A stretch of 64,000 nt of DNA from contig NZ_FMYY01000005.1 of assembly GCF_900101595.1 (NCBI RefSeq), forward strand, positions 62,001-126,000, read 5' to 3'. The stretch comes from Paenibacillus sp. cl123 (GTDB taxonomy: Bacteria; Bacillota; Bacilli; Paenibacillales; NBRC-103111). Shown here in pieces: positions 8,230-16,450 of the stretch. A program made the position numbers and the translations under genes. The notes under the pieces are model-generated. The model saw nothing but the letters and a program-made list of their open reading frames with translations, did no database searches and was not told the origin of the DNA. Position 1 is the first letter of the stretch; every line of letters begins with the position of its first letter.

Positions 8230-8976
8230 ATGACGGTTGAGTCCCCGGAAGATATGGAAGCTTTGCAAAGGATAGGGAGCATAGTGGCCTCGACGATCGC
8301 GGAAATGAAGCGGCTGGCGCGTCCGGGCATGTCCACGCAGGAGCTCGACGATATCGGTTTTCGCTGGATGGAGGAGCGGAAGGCGAGGCCAGCGCCGCGT
8401 TTGGCCGTCGGATTTCCCGGAGCAACCTGCATCAGCATCAATCAGGAGGCTGCGCACGGAATTCCGGGACGGCGGAAGCTGAGGGCGGGGGATGTTGTCA
8501 ATATCGATGTGTCGGCCGAGCTGAACGGCTATTATGCGGACGCAGGGCAGTCTTTCGTGCTGGAGCCTGGCGGCTCGAGCAGGCTTACCTATTTGTGCGA
8601 ACATACGCGTTTGACGATGATGAAGGTGATTTCGCAGCTGCGGGCCGGGGTGAAGCTGAATACGGTCGGCAAAATTATCGAAGAGGAAGCGCTCGCCGGG
8701 GGCTTTAGCGTGATCCGGAATTTATGCAGCCACGGAGTCGGGCGCTCGCTGCATGAGGAGCCGAGACAGATTCTTCCCGTATACGACCCGCATGACAAGC
8801 GCAAGCTCCTGGAAGGGCAAGTGATCACGATTGAGCCGTTCCTGTCCACGGGAGCCAAATTTGCCTATGAAGCGGGCGACGGCTGGACGCTGCGCGTACC
8901 GGACGACTTTTTCGTAGCCCAATACGAGCATACGATTATTGTGACTAAGCAGCAGCCGATTATTGTAACGCTTTGA
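8230..8976 (+). CDS. map: type I methionine aminopeptidase
   Basis: This 248-residue cytoplasmic enzyme removes N-terminal Met from nascent proteins. All five metal ligands of the pita-bread fold are visible: Asp93 and Asp104 (NIDVSAELNGYYADAGQ), His168 (SHGVGRSLHEEP), Glu202 (ITIEPF) and Glu233 (YEHTI). It has no N-terminal zinc-finger extension and fits the Bacillus MapB/YflG-like secondary enzymes. These are usually stand-alone genes, unlike the ribosomal-operon map, and the monocistronic setting here agrees. The ribosome binding site is AAGGGAGG. The start-to-motif distances fit the family. Confidence 0.93.
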   Translation: MTVESPEDMEALQRIGSIVASTIAEMKRLARPGMSTQELDDIGFRWMEERKARPAPRLAVGFPGATCISINQEAAHGIPGRRKLRAGDVVNIDVSAELNGYYADAGQSFVLEPGGSSRLTYLCEHTRLTMMKVISQLRAGVKLNTVGKIIEEEALAGGFSVIRNLCSHGVGRSLHEEPRQILPVYDPHDKRKLLEGQVITIEPFLSTGAKFAYEAGDGWTLRVPDDFFVAQYEHTIIVTKQQPIIVTL

Positions 8977-9033
8977 GCAGGGATAAATTTTACGAAAACT
9001 GATTCGAGCGATGTGTGAGGCCGCATATAGTTA

Positions 9034-9128
9034 GAGGAGGACGGTGCGGGAGAACTGGGGAAAAGGGCCTTCCGACGGTCCGCTGCTGGATGTACCCGGG
9101 GGAGCCCTTAGACGGAAAAAACCTCCTC
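9034..9128 (+). ncRNA. possible structured RNA between map and the surface-protein gene
   Basis: A closing helix can form between gaggagg (9034-9040) and cctcctc (9122-9128), enclosing a second helix aagggc (9063-9068) with gccctt (9104-9109). I cannot match it to any riboswitch class. It lies upstream of the apparent promoter of the surface-protein gene, so it may be the 3' region of the map transcript or an independent small RNA rather than a leader. The remaining sequence from 8977 to 9324 holds the promoter region listed separately and A-rich tracts near 9215-9235. Confidence 0.3.
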
Positions 9129-9153
9129 CGGCAAATTAAGGCTAGAGTTATTT

Positions 9154-9178
9154 TATAATTTGTGATACAATTTGTATC
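9154..9178 (+). promoter_or_regulatory. promoter with palindromic operator before the surface-protein gene
   Basis: Two overlapping -10 candidates, TATAAT (9154-9159) and TACAAT (9166-9171), lie in an AT-rich stretch. The second falls inside a perfect inverted repeat GATACAA-T-TTGTATC (9164-9178), which would place a bound regulator on the promoter. The start codon is 147 bp downstream. Confidence 0.45.
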
Positions 9179-9324
9179 TAAAAATAGGCCGTACGTTAGG
9201 GGGGCGAGCTATAAAAAAACTTTTAAAAAAACGAAATTCCTTGTTTAAATGGCCGTTTCCTGGTGTAACTAGTAACAGGGGCAGTACATATTTCCTAGAT
9301 TAGGATACAAAAAGGAGCAGAGTC

Positions 9325-11385
9325 ATGAGAGTGAAAAACAAGCACAAATTAGCCCTGTGGTTGTCGATACTTCTTGTGGTAGCCCTAGTATTTCCGGCTA
9401 TCGGAACTATCGATCTGACCGCCCGGGCCGCCGATGACCCGACGCAGTCATCCCTAACCGTCCAAGCAGAAGTTGACAAGGGTTCGGAGTCGGTGGGGCA
9501 GGCCGTCTATTCAAATGCCTGCACGCCAATCGTCGCGACAACGCAACCGGTCTGGCAGAGCATTCTCAAGCCAACCATGACGGCCGGCAAAGTCACCTTC
9601 ACGATTCCCGACGAGTATTGCAGCATTGAGTTGTCCTTTACAAGCTATGCCTTCCAGGGCAACATACAGCCCGACTATATGGGCAGACCTTACAACAAGC
9701 AATATGTGTTCGACAACAAGACAGCAACTTACGGACCGGGCACGCATACGGTTGAGATCGACATGCCTTGCGGGTACTGGCAGATCGACCTGTATTCGGG
9801 ACCTCTCATCGAATCCGTTCCTTACGGGCACCCGGCAGCGTTATTGATCAAGGCCCTGGTGAATTATCAGGACAATAATTGTCCGCCGGACCCCGAACCG
9901 CCTTCGCTCGATCTGATCGATGTGACCGTTATGTGCGTGAACACGACTGGCACCGCACGGTTCGAGCTGAACAACCGCAATGACAGCGACGTTACGCTGG
10001 AATACGCCTTGGCCGATCAATCCGGACAAGTGACTTTGGGAGCAAACGAAACCAAAGTGATTGAAATCGTTTCCAACAGCAGCGAGCTGCTGAAGCTGTC
10101 GCTTAACGGGGAAACCAGGGATACAGTCGCGCCGAATCCGGCCAACTGCAATCCGGGTCCTGAACCGCAGCCTTCCGTGGAACGGATCGACGCAGCTGCG
10201 ATGTGCGTCAATGTGCCTGGTGTTGTCCGCTTTCAACTGACGAACCGCAACGAGATGGCTGCTGAAGTCACTTATACGCTTGGCGGCATTGTCAATCAAG
10301 TGACACTGACAGCCGGCGAAAGCCGGACGGTGGAAATCGCTTCGGCCAGCACGGAGCTGCTGAAGGTCGCCGTTAACGGCGTCAGCAAAGAAACGGTGGC
10401 CGCCGATCGCACCAGCTGCAACCCGGGTCCGGGGCCGCAGCCTTCCGTAGAGCAGATCGATGCAGTGGCGATGTGCGTCGAGGAGCCTGGTATTGTTCGC
10501 TTTCAATTGACTAATGGCAACGACATGGCAGCCGAAGTCACCTACACGCTTGGCGGTATTTCCGATCAAGTCACGCTCGCAGCCGGCGAAAGCCGGACGG
10601 TGGAAATCGCTTCGGCCAGCACGGAGCTGCTGACTGTCACCGTCAACGGCGTTAGCAAGGAGACGGTGGCTGCCGATCCGACCAGCTGTAATCCGGGTCC
10701 GGTAAGCACGGTCGCCCTGATCAACGCATCCGCTATGTGCGTGAATCAGACGGGCATTGTCCGCTTTGCGCTGACGAACCAGAACTCTACGGTTACGGAA
10801 GTGACCTACAGTCTGAAGGGCGTAAGCGGTCAAGTTACGATTCCAGCGAACGGAGAGACAATCATTCAATTGGCAGCTCCCGCAGATGGTGAGCTGCTGA
10901 AGGTGGCAGTCGGCGGGGAAAGCAAAGATACGGTTGCTCCTAGCGCCACGCTGTGCGGAAGCACTGGCGGCGGCGAAGGTGGCGGCAGTGAAGGAGGTGG
11001 CGACGATGACGACACGATCGTGATTGTTGAGCCTCCGGTTCCGACAGGCCCTCCTGCTACCCAGCCGCCTGGAACGACGCCTCCGGGGGGAACGAATCCG
11101 GGCACGTCAACACCAGGAACTACGCCTCCTGTTCCGTCCGTGCCTGACACGGAGGTCACGCTTCCTGAAGATTCGGGAGTTCCTCGCGGTCCGGGCCAGC
11201 CGAGCGAAGAGCAGCCTGCAGAATCAGATCCGGCGGCTGTTATCGAAGATGCCGAAATTCCGCTTGGCTATCCATCTTTGCCGCAGACGGGCGAGAAGAC
11301 GCCTTGGGCTTATTACGGGATCGGGGCTCTGCTGATTGCAGCAGGTATCGTATCCGGACTTAAGCGTCGTCGTACCGGCTTGTAG
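9325..11385 (+). CDS. LPXTG-anchored surface protein with four Cys-paired repeats
   Basis: This 686-residue secreted protein has a signal peptide (residues 1 to about 35, ending ARA-AD), an N-terminal domain (about 36-190) with several Cys, and then four repeats of about 88-90 residues. Each repeat begins near an MCV motif and ends with one Cys (CNPGP, or CGST in the last). A Gly/Asp and Pro/Thr-rich wall-spanning stretch follows (about 550-640), then the sorting signal LPQTGE, a hydrophobic helix and the basic tail KRRRTGL. The next gene is a sortase, so it is probably the dedicated substrate. The two Cys per repeat suggest disulfide-stabilised modules, which is unusual in Bacillota surface proteins. 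ATG 9325 follows AAAAAGGAG. Confidence 0.88.
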   Translation: MRVKNKHKLALWLSILLVVALVFPAIGTIDLTARAADDPTQSSLTVQAEVDKGSESVGQAVYSNACTPIVATTQPVWQSILKPTMTAGKVTFTIPDEYCSIELSFTSYAFQGNIQPDYMGRPYNKQYVFDNKTATYGPGTHTVEIDMPCGYWQIDLYSGPLIESVPYGHPAALLIKALVNYQDNNCPPDPEPPSLDLIDVTVMCVNTTGTARFELNNRNDSDVTLEYALADQSGQVTLGANETKVIEIVSNSSELLKLSLNGETRDTVAPNPANCNPGPEPQPSVERIDAAAMCVNVPGVVRFQLTNRNEMAAEVTYTLGGIVNQVTLTAGESRTVEIASASTELLKVAVNGVSKETVAADRTSCNPGPGPQPSVEQIDAVAMCVEEPGIVRFQLTNGNDMAAEVTYTLGGISDQVTLAAGESRTVEIASASTELLTVTVNGVSKETVAADPTSCNPGPVSTVALINASAMCVNQTGIVRFALTNQNSTVTEVTYSLKGVSGQVTIPANGETIIQLAAPADGELLKVAVGGESKDTVAPSATLCGSTGGGEGGGSEGGGDDDDTIVIVEPPVPTGPPATQPPGTTPPGGTNPGTSTPGTTPPVPSVPDTEVTLPEDSGVPRGPGQPSEEQPAESDPAAVIEDAEIPLGYPSLPQTGEKTPWAYYGIGALLIAAGIVSGLKRRRTGL
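9901..10965 (+). repeat. four coding repeats of about 260-270 bp
   Basis: Repeat boundaries fall near 9901, 10171, 10441 and 10705. Copies 2 and 3 are the closest: their linker sequences (ccgcagccttccgt) lie exactly 270 bp apart, at 10165 and 10435. The copies keep the reading frame and each carries two Cys codons near its ends, showing recent internal duplication in the surface-protein gene. Confidence 0.85.
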
Positions 11386-11393
11386 CTCAGTGT

Positions 11394-11417
11394 AAAAGGG
11401 GACCTAGGTCCCCTTTT
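11394..11417 (+). terminator. perfect 24-bp palindrome after the surface-protein gene
   Basis: Two self-complementary 12-base arms (aaaaggggacct and its complement, centre CCTAGG) start 8 bp after the stop and end in TTTT. It may be a partial terminator that lowers sortase transcription relative to its substrate, because the sortase start lies only 46 bp further on. Confidence 0.7.
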
Positions 11418-11463
11418 CGCATGGAAAGGGAATAGATTCACAACAAGGGAAGGAGCTGGTGGT

Positions 11464-12213
11464 ATGCGTAAATGGGCTTTCGCCCTTGTGTTTGTCGGGT
11501 TGTGTACGATCGCTTATCCGCATGTTCAGCAAGCGCATGAAGACAAGCAGCAGAGGGAGCTGCTCGCCTCTCTGCAGGAGTATTCGGCCTTGATCGGTAC
11601 AGAGGATGCAGCTGCGGATACGGAAGAAGCGTCGCTATCGCTGCTGCCCGGACAGGGCGACGAACAAGTGGAGCCGGCTGACGGAGCTGCGGGGCCGGCT
11701 GCTGTCCCCGAGACAAGCGGAGAAGCAGCGGCGTCTCCCCGCCAGGAGGCGGTCGCCGTGGAACAGCCTCCGACCCCCAAGGCAACGGCCAAGCCTAAAA
11801 CTGCGGTCAAACCGGCTGCCATGGGGATCATCGAAATTCCGAAGATCGCCTCCAAGCTTCCGCTGCTGGCGGGAGTAACCGATGCCAATATGAAGCTCGG
11901 AGCCGTTCATTTCAAAGGAACAGCGGTGCCGGGACAGCAGGGAAATGCCGTCATTGCCGCCCATCGCAGCTTGAACTACGGCCGTTTGTTCAACCGCTTG
12001 GTCGAGCTGGAGAAGGGCGATACCGTTGTTGTGACGATGGGCGGAGAGAAAAAATCGTTCGAGGTCACGGCTACCGAAATCGTCGAACCCGATGAAATTT
12101 CCGTCCTGAAGCAGCCCCGGAAAGGCACGTATCTGACCTTGATCACATGCGATCCTATCGACACGGGAACGCATCGCTTTATCGTACATGCCAAAGCTGT
12201 CGAAATTTCATAA
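11464..12213 (+). CDS. class D sortase
   Basis: This 249-residue membrane-anchored transpeptidase should cleave the LPQTG signal of the neighbouring protein between Thr and Gly and attach it to the wall. It has an N-terminal signal anchor (residues 3-18), an Ala/Pro/Glu-rich linker (about 40-115), then the catalytic beta-barrel starting GIIEIPKI. Catalytic residues are His167 (AAHRS), Cys229 (LITCDP) and Arg238 (THRFIV). The spacing and the IPKIxxxLPLLxG pattern fit class D enzymes. ATG 11464 follows an AAGGAGCTGGT site. Confidence 0.93.
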   Translation: MRKWAFALVFVGLCTIAYPHVQQAHEDKQQRELLASLQEYSALIGTEDAAADTEEASLSLLPGQGDEQVEPADGAAGPAAVPETSGEAAASPRQEAVAVEQPPTPKATAKPKTAVKPAAMGIIEIPKIASKLPLLAGVTDANMKLGAVHFKGTAVPGQQGNAVIAAHRSLNYGRLFNRLVELEKGDTVVVTMGGEKKSFEVTATEIVEPDEISVLKQPRKGTYLTLITCDPIDTGTHRFIVHAKAVEIS

Positions 12214-12218
12214 AAAAT

Positions 12219-12255
12219 AACCTAAAATTCGACAAATAAAGTCGAATTTTAGGTT
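12219..12255 (+). terminator. 15-bp stem terminator after sortase
   Basis: A perfect 15-bp stem (aacctaaaattcgac, 12219-12233, with its complement at 12241-12255) with a 7-nt loop begins 6 bp after the sortase stop. The stem is AT-rich and there is no long T-run. Confidence 0.7.
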
Positions 12256-12329
12256 GACTCTATTGGAAATATCAGGATATAATAGGGGCTGTTGATAAAC
12301 GATAGAAACTCGTTTGGAGGAGCCCAAAA

Positions 12330-13166
12330 ATGAATAACATCATGATCCTGCTCACCGTATCCGGCTTCCTGCTCGGCAACCCCGTCTCCGTCCCCGCTTC
12401 CGCTTCCATGCCTTTGACTGCTGCGGACATGTCTCATCCAAGAGGACAAGCCTTCTCCCATGATGGGGCCGTGCTTGTTCGCGTACCGGAGCATGCCTCC
12501 CCGGAGGCCCGTAAGAGAGTGATGGTCCAGTCGGGGATAGATCGGCAATATTATACGCTGCCTTCTTCCTTCCGATCGGGAGAGTTCCCGCTGAAGGACG
12601 GCAATGGCACATACACCGTTACTTTGTATCAGTATGAGGGAGGAAGCTCGTACAAGGAGCTCTCCAAGCAGGTCATCGAGCTGCATTTGAAAGACAAGAA
12701 TGCCGTCTATTTGCGATCGATTCAGCCGATTCATTGGAATGGGCAGATGAGCGCGATACAAAAGGCGCTGGAACTGACCTATAAAGCGACGTCTCCGACC
12801 GAGAAGACCGAATTGATCTATACGTACCTCGCGCAGCGCTTCAGCTACGATTATGAGAAAGCCAGAAGCAATCTGTCGCCGGACTATACGCCGGATGTAG
12901 AGGCAACGTTTCTGGCAAGCAAAGGAATCTGCTATGACGCTTCTGCGACGTTTGCCGCGATGCTCCGCAGTGTGGGCGTTCCGGCGAAGCTGGTGAAGGG
13001 ATATGCGCCCGATGTGGGAGAATTCCACGCCTGGAATGAAGTATATATAGAAGGAAAAGGCTGGGTGACGATGGATCTCACATTCGACGCTCCGTATGTC
13101 CAGGCAGGACGGACCGTGGAGAAGTGGAAGGACGGTTCGCGGTATCGCCCCGAAGCGTCATTTTAG
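12330..13166 (+). CDS. secreted transglutaminase-like protein
   Basis: This 278-residue protein has a probable signal peptide (residues 1-25, ending ASA) and a C-terminal transglutaminase-like fold. The triad is visible as Cys201 (GICYDASATFAAMLR), His233 (FHAWNEVYI) and Asp249 (TMDLTFD). Bacterial members act as cross-linkers or as proteases outside the cell. It directly follows the surface protein/sortase pair in the same direction, so a role in wall or surface-protein processing is plausible but unproven. ATG follows TTTGGAGGAG. Its stop overlaps by 4 bp the end of the convergent AraC gene. Confidence 0.85.
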   Translation: MNNIMILLTVSGFLLGNPVSVPASASMPLTAADMSHPRGQAFSHDGAVLVRVPEHASPEARKRVMVQSGIDRQYYTLPSSFRSGEFPLKDGNGTYTVTLYQYEGGSSYKELSKQVIELHLKDKNAVYLRSIQPIHWNGQMSAIQKALELTYKATSPTEKTELIYTYLAQRFSYDYEKARSNLSPDYTPDVEATFLASKGICYDASATFAAMLRSVGVPAKLVKGYAPDVGEFHAWNEVYIEGKGWVTMDLTFDAPYVQAGRTVEKWKDGSRYRPEASF

Positions 13167-14053
13167 CCGGACCCCGCCCGCTCCCGGTGTCTGTATACGG
13201 CAGGGGTCGCCTGCTCATGCTGCTTAAATACCTTCACGAAGTGGGAAGCGTCGTTAAAGCCGGATTCTTGCGCGACTGCGCCGATGGAAAGCTCTGTTTC
13301 GCGGAGCAGCTTTTTGGCATGATGAACCCGCTTGAGCGTAAGAAATTTATGCGGCGTGCAGCCCGTATATTTCCTGAAAATGGTGGACAAATAACTGGGA
13401 TTTAGATGAACGAGCTCCGCCAGCCGCTCCAGCGTAAGGGGTTCCTGAAAGTTGGAGCCGATATATTGCACCAAATAGTGAATCTCTTTCGGAAGCTGCA
13501 TCGATTTCAGATCGATGACGGCTTCTTTGGCCTTCAGATGAAGGCGGTAGGTCAGCATAAGCAGCTGCTTCACCAGACTTTGGACGATGGTGGCAAAACC
13601 CGCTTCGCGTTCCGTCAGCTCCTCCTGGATGCTGCGGTAGATCGCCTCGATTTTTAGCCGGTGCTCCGCATCGGCCTGTACAAACATGCAATCCTCCGTC
13701 AGCGTATGCAGCGGATGCTTGTCCGGGATGAAGGAATCGCCGAGCAGCAGCTGCTCCTTCCAGATCAGCACATGCCTGCCTACATTCTGGTGCAGATCCG
13801 TCTGAAGTACCTTGTGCAGCGTATTCGGGCGAATCAGCATAAGCGTTCCCGGCTGCAAAGGGTAAATTTTATTGCCTACGAGATATCCCCCGGCGCCGGA
13901 CCACACATAATACATTTCAATCCCGTTATGGCTTTGAACATCGGGAAAAGGCGCCACGGAGTCCAAGCCGTAATACAGGGCTACGGGGAAATCCTTAAAC
14001 AATTCGTCGATGGCGTGCTTGAGTTCGGCAGCCGTGTCGAATGAAACCCTCAT
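13163..14053 (-). CDS. AraC family transcriptional regulator
   Basis: This 296-residue protein has an N-terminal cupin-like sensor (about residues 20-110, with HNGIEMYYVWSGAGGYLVG and PGTLMLIRPNTLHKV) and a C-terminal AraC double helix-turn-helix (about 195-293, with LAELVHLNPSYLSTIFRKYTG and IGAVAQESGFNDASHFVKVF). It has no receiver domain, so it probably senses a small ligand directly. It is divergent from the isomerase-like and M55 genes (start-to-start gap 168 bp), which are its likely targets. ATG 14053 has an excellent AGGAGGT site. Confidence 0.92.
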   Translation of the reverse strand: MRVSFDTAAELKHAIDELFKDFPVALYYGLDSVAPFPDVQSHNGIEMYYVWSGAGGYLVGNKIYPLQPGTLMLIRPNTLHKVLQTDLHQNVGRHVLIWKEQLLLGDSFIPDKHPLHTLTEDCMFVQADAEHRLKIEAIYRSIQEELTEREAGFATIVQSLVKQLLMLTYRLHLKAKEAVIDLKSMQLPKEIHYLVQYIGSNFQEPLTLERLAELVHLNPSYLSTIFRKYTGCTPHKFLTLKRVHHAKKLLRETELSIGAVAQESGFNDASHFVKVFKQHEQATPAVYRHRERAGSG

Positions 14054-14221
14054 GAGGCGGAACCTCCTGTGCAGTCTGGTGTAGTTATTTTACCATGAGC
14101 CTGTGGCTCGCAACGAAAATTTCTTCCATAAACCTCAAAAGAATGAACCATTCCCCCCGTGATACCTGCGATACAATGGAGGCATACCGCGCCAGGAGCA
14201 GGAAAGGGGAGAAACCGGACA

Positions 14222-15133
14222 ATGAATAAGCATTGGGACGCATATATGAGGCTTGGCATCAATCATCACCTGCTGTTCCCGCAAACCTTTGAATCGGTGG
14301 ACGATCATGTAAAGACGCTGCCGTTCGTGCTGGAGCATCCGGCCTTCGAAGTAGTGGACATGTTCATCCTGCAGGGCGGCGGCGTAGAGGAGGCGGAGCG
14401 GGCGATGGTGCTGGAGAGCGGCAAAGAGCCGGTGTACAACTGCCCGCTGATGACCGGGGAAGGACGCAATCCTCACCACCCGGATGCAGCTGTGCGAGCG
14501 GGCACCTTGCAGGAGGTGCTGATGCATGCGGAGCGTGCCAGACGGCTGGGCGCGCGCAAGATGGTCATCGCCAGCGGCATTGACCCGGGAGCGGAGCAGC
14601 GGGCAGAGCAGACGGACTATTTCATCGACTACTTGGCGGAGCTTTGCACCCATGTGCCGGAGCTGCTGTTTCTGATCGAGCCGTTCGACCGTTCCATCGG
14701 CAAAAACCTGATGGTCGGTCCAAGTCTGGAGGCTGTCTCGATCATTGGCGCCGTGCATGAGCGGGGCGCGAAGAACCTCGGCATCCTGATGGATATGGGG
14801 CATGTTCCTCTGATGGAAGAAACGTTCGAGCATGCGCTCGCCGTTTGCGCTCCGTATATTCAGCACATTCACCTCGGCAGCTGTGTGATGAGCAACCCGA
14901 GCAATCCGCTATACGGCGATATGCATCCTCCGTGGGGCTACCCGGATGGGGAAAATGACGTGCCGGAGCTGGTCGCGTTCCTGAAGGGACTGTTTCAAAT
15001 CGGGTATTTGGCCGATGGGAAGCGGCCGACGGTGACGCTGGAGATGCGGCCGTACCCGGACAAGAGCGAGTCGGAGAGCATCGGGATATTTATCGCGAAG
15101 CTGGATGAGGCCTGGCAGCAGCTGGAGCTCTAG
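14222..15133 (+). CDS. sugar phosphate isomerase/epimerase-like TIM barrel protein
   Basis: The protein (303 residues from ATG 14222) looks like the xylose-isomerase-like TIM-barrel superfamily (AP endonuclease family 2). Candidate metal ligands at strand ends are Glu in FLIEPFD, Asp/His in ILMDMGHVP, His in IQHIHLG and Glu in TLEMRP. The family covers epimerases, isomerases and hydrolases of sugars and inositols, so the reaction is open. I preferred ATG 14222 over the open extension from 14159 because MNKHWDAYMRLG follows an AGGAAAGGGGAG site. The next gene begins 16-20 bp downstream and is surely co-transcribed. Confidence 0.8.
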   Translation: MNKHWDAYMRLGINHHLLFPQTFESVDDHVKTLPFVLEHPAFEVVDMFILQGGGVEEAERAMVLESGKEPVYNCPLMTGEGRNPHHPDAAVRAGTLQEVLMHAERARRLGARKMVIASGIDPGAEQRAEQTDYFIDYLAELCTHVPELLFLIEPFDRSIGKNLMVGPSLEAVSIIGAVHERGAKNLGILMDMGHVPLMEETFEHALAVCAPYIQHIHLGSCVMSNPSNPLYGDMHPPWGYPDGENDVPELVAFLKGLFQIGYLADGKRPTVTLEMRPYPDKSESESIGIFIAKLDEAWQQLEL

Positions 15134-15152
15134 AAAGGAGAACGTGAGCTTG

Positions 15153-15956
15153 ATGAAGTGGATGATTCGTGTGGATATGGAAGGGCTGACGGGCGTCGTC
15201 AACATGAGCCAGGTCGTGCCGGGGGCCGGCGAATATCCGTTTGGGCTGAGCATGCTGAAGCATGATCTGCTCGCGGTGATCGACGGGCTGCTGCAAGCCG
15301 AGAATGATCGGGTTGTGCTGTATGATATTCATTTTTTCGGTACAAATGTGGAGTTCTTCTCCCTGGACCCTCGGGTGAGCGTCATCTGCGGCAAGCCGAA
15401 CTATACGCCGGAGAATAAAGCTTATCTTCAAGAGGGCTATGACGGCATGGTGCTGCTCGGTTTGCATGCCCGCGCCGAAAGACCGGGCTCTGTGCTGAAT
15501 CATAACTACGAGCATGATATCCGCGTGATGAGCGTCAATGGACTTGTCGTAGGGGAAATCGGTCTGGAGGCGCTGATGGCGGGAGAGGCGGGCGTGCCGC
15601 TGGTGCTGGTTACGGCGGATTCGGACGGCGCCAAGGAAGCCCGGGAGCTCCTACCGGGGGTGCTTACCGTAACCGTCAAGGAATCACTGGGGGATGCGGC
15701 GGCGTTATGTTATCCTCCGTCCGTGACCGGAGAGCTGCTCCGCGAGGGAGCGAGAGCATGCGCGAAGAAGGCGGCGGAGCTGAAGCCGTTTGTGATCGAC
15801 GGGCCGATCGAGCTGGATATGCAGTTTAAGCCCGGTGAGCTGTTTCATAAGCTGGTGAAGCGTGTGCCGGAGGCGTTCGTTGCGCCGGACCGGTTTGTAT
15901 TCAAGGGCGATTCGGTGCTTGAGGCTTGGGAGAAATATTTGGTTGCCAAGGCATAA
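15153..15956 (+). CDS. M55 family D-aminopeptidase (DppA-like)
   Basis: The product (267 residues) resembles the zinc-dependent M55 peptidases typified by Bacillus subtilis DppA, which release D-Ala from D-Ala-containing peptides. The opening RVDMEGLTGV carries the DxEG metal motif. Further candidate ligands are His in YDIHFFG, LGLHARA and NHNYEHD, and the Glu in VVGEIGLEAL. Family members assemble into rings. The ribosome binding site AAAGGAG (15134-15140) fits TTG 15150 (9-bp spacing) slightly better than ATG 15153 (12 bp); both are in frame. Coupling to a sugar-isomerase-like gene suggests breakdown of a peptidoglycan-like or D-amino-acid-containing compound. Confidence 0.85.
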   Translation: MKWMIRVDMEGLTGVVNMSQVVPGAGEYPFGLSMLKHDLLAVIDGLLQAENDRVVLYDIHFFGTNVEFFSLDPRVSVICGKPNYTPENKAYLQEGYDGMVLLGLHARAERPGSVLNHNYEHDIRVMSVNGLVVGEIGLEALMAGEAGVPLVLVTADSDGAKEARELLPGVLTVTVKESLGDAAALCYPPSVTGELLREGARACAKKAAELKPFVIDGPIELDMQFKPGELFHKLVKRVPEAFVAPDRFVFKGDSVLEAWEKYLVAKA

Positions 15957-15973
15957 GCGGGACGAAGGCGAAG

Positions 15974-16015
15974 AAGCTCCGATTCCACTAGTACGTGGAG
16001 ACGGGGCTTTTTTTT
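15974..16015 (+). terminator. rho-independent terminator
   Basis: An imperfect 15-bp stem (15974-15988 with 15995-16009, one G-U pair and one 2-nt mismatch) is followed by eight T (16008-16015). It ends the isomerase/M55 unit. Confidence 0.85.
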
Positions 16016-16450
16016 GCTGATGACATCTAGCTCTAAGTGGAAGGGAGGGGAATAGCTAGTGCTCCAAGCACGCGGGCGGATTTGCTCCAAGGGCACGATG
16101 GACGGCGCGTTCACCGCCAATTTGGGCTTTCACGGTAATTGTCACTTGGACCCGATGGTCGCGTATATGATCGGCGATCTCCCTGCGGCAGTAGGCGCTT
16201 GCCGTTCACGGTATCGCTTTCTGCAGTCGCCTAGCTCATTATCGATAGCCGCCCTCAGCGTGATTGTGCGTCTGCGGGGCGGCTGTTTGGCATGTCGAAG
16301 CCATTCCGTACGGCGGAGCCAGACGGCCCGGATATATTCATACAAAAATCCATGTTGATCATCCGATTGTGAATTTACATTGATGAACAAGGGTTTTATA
16401 GTACATATAAAGGCAAGACGATTTTCGATTTATCTAGAGAGGCGAAGGTT
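16016..16450. other. intergenic region, no supported gene
   Basis: About 435 bp between the terminator and the next AraC gene. Short open frames on both strands have no ribosome binding site and no recognisable domain. The last 100 bp are AT-richer and probably hold the AraC promoter. TTGATCA (16355) and TTGATGA (16380) form a loose direct repeat. Confidence 0.6.

Noticed and set aside
16059..16390. Short open frames on both strands in the gap before the second AraC gene
   Set aside because: No ribosome binding site, no family resemblance, and opposite-strand frames are equally long.
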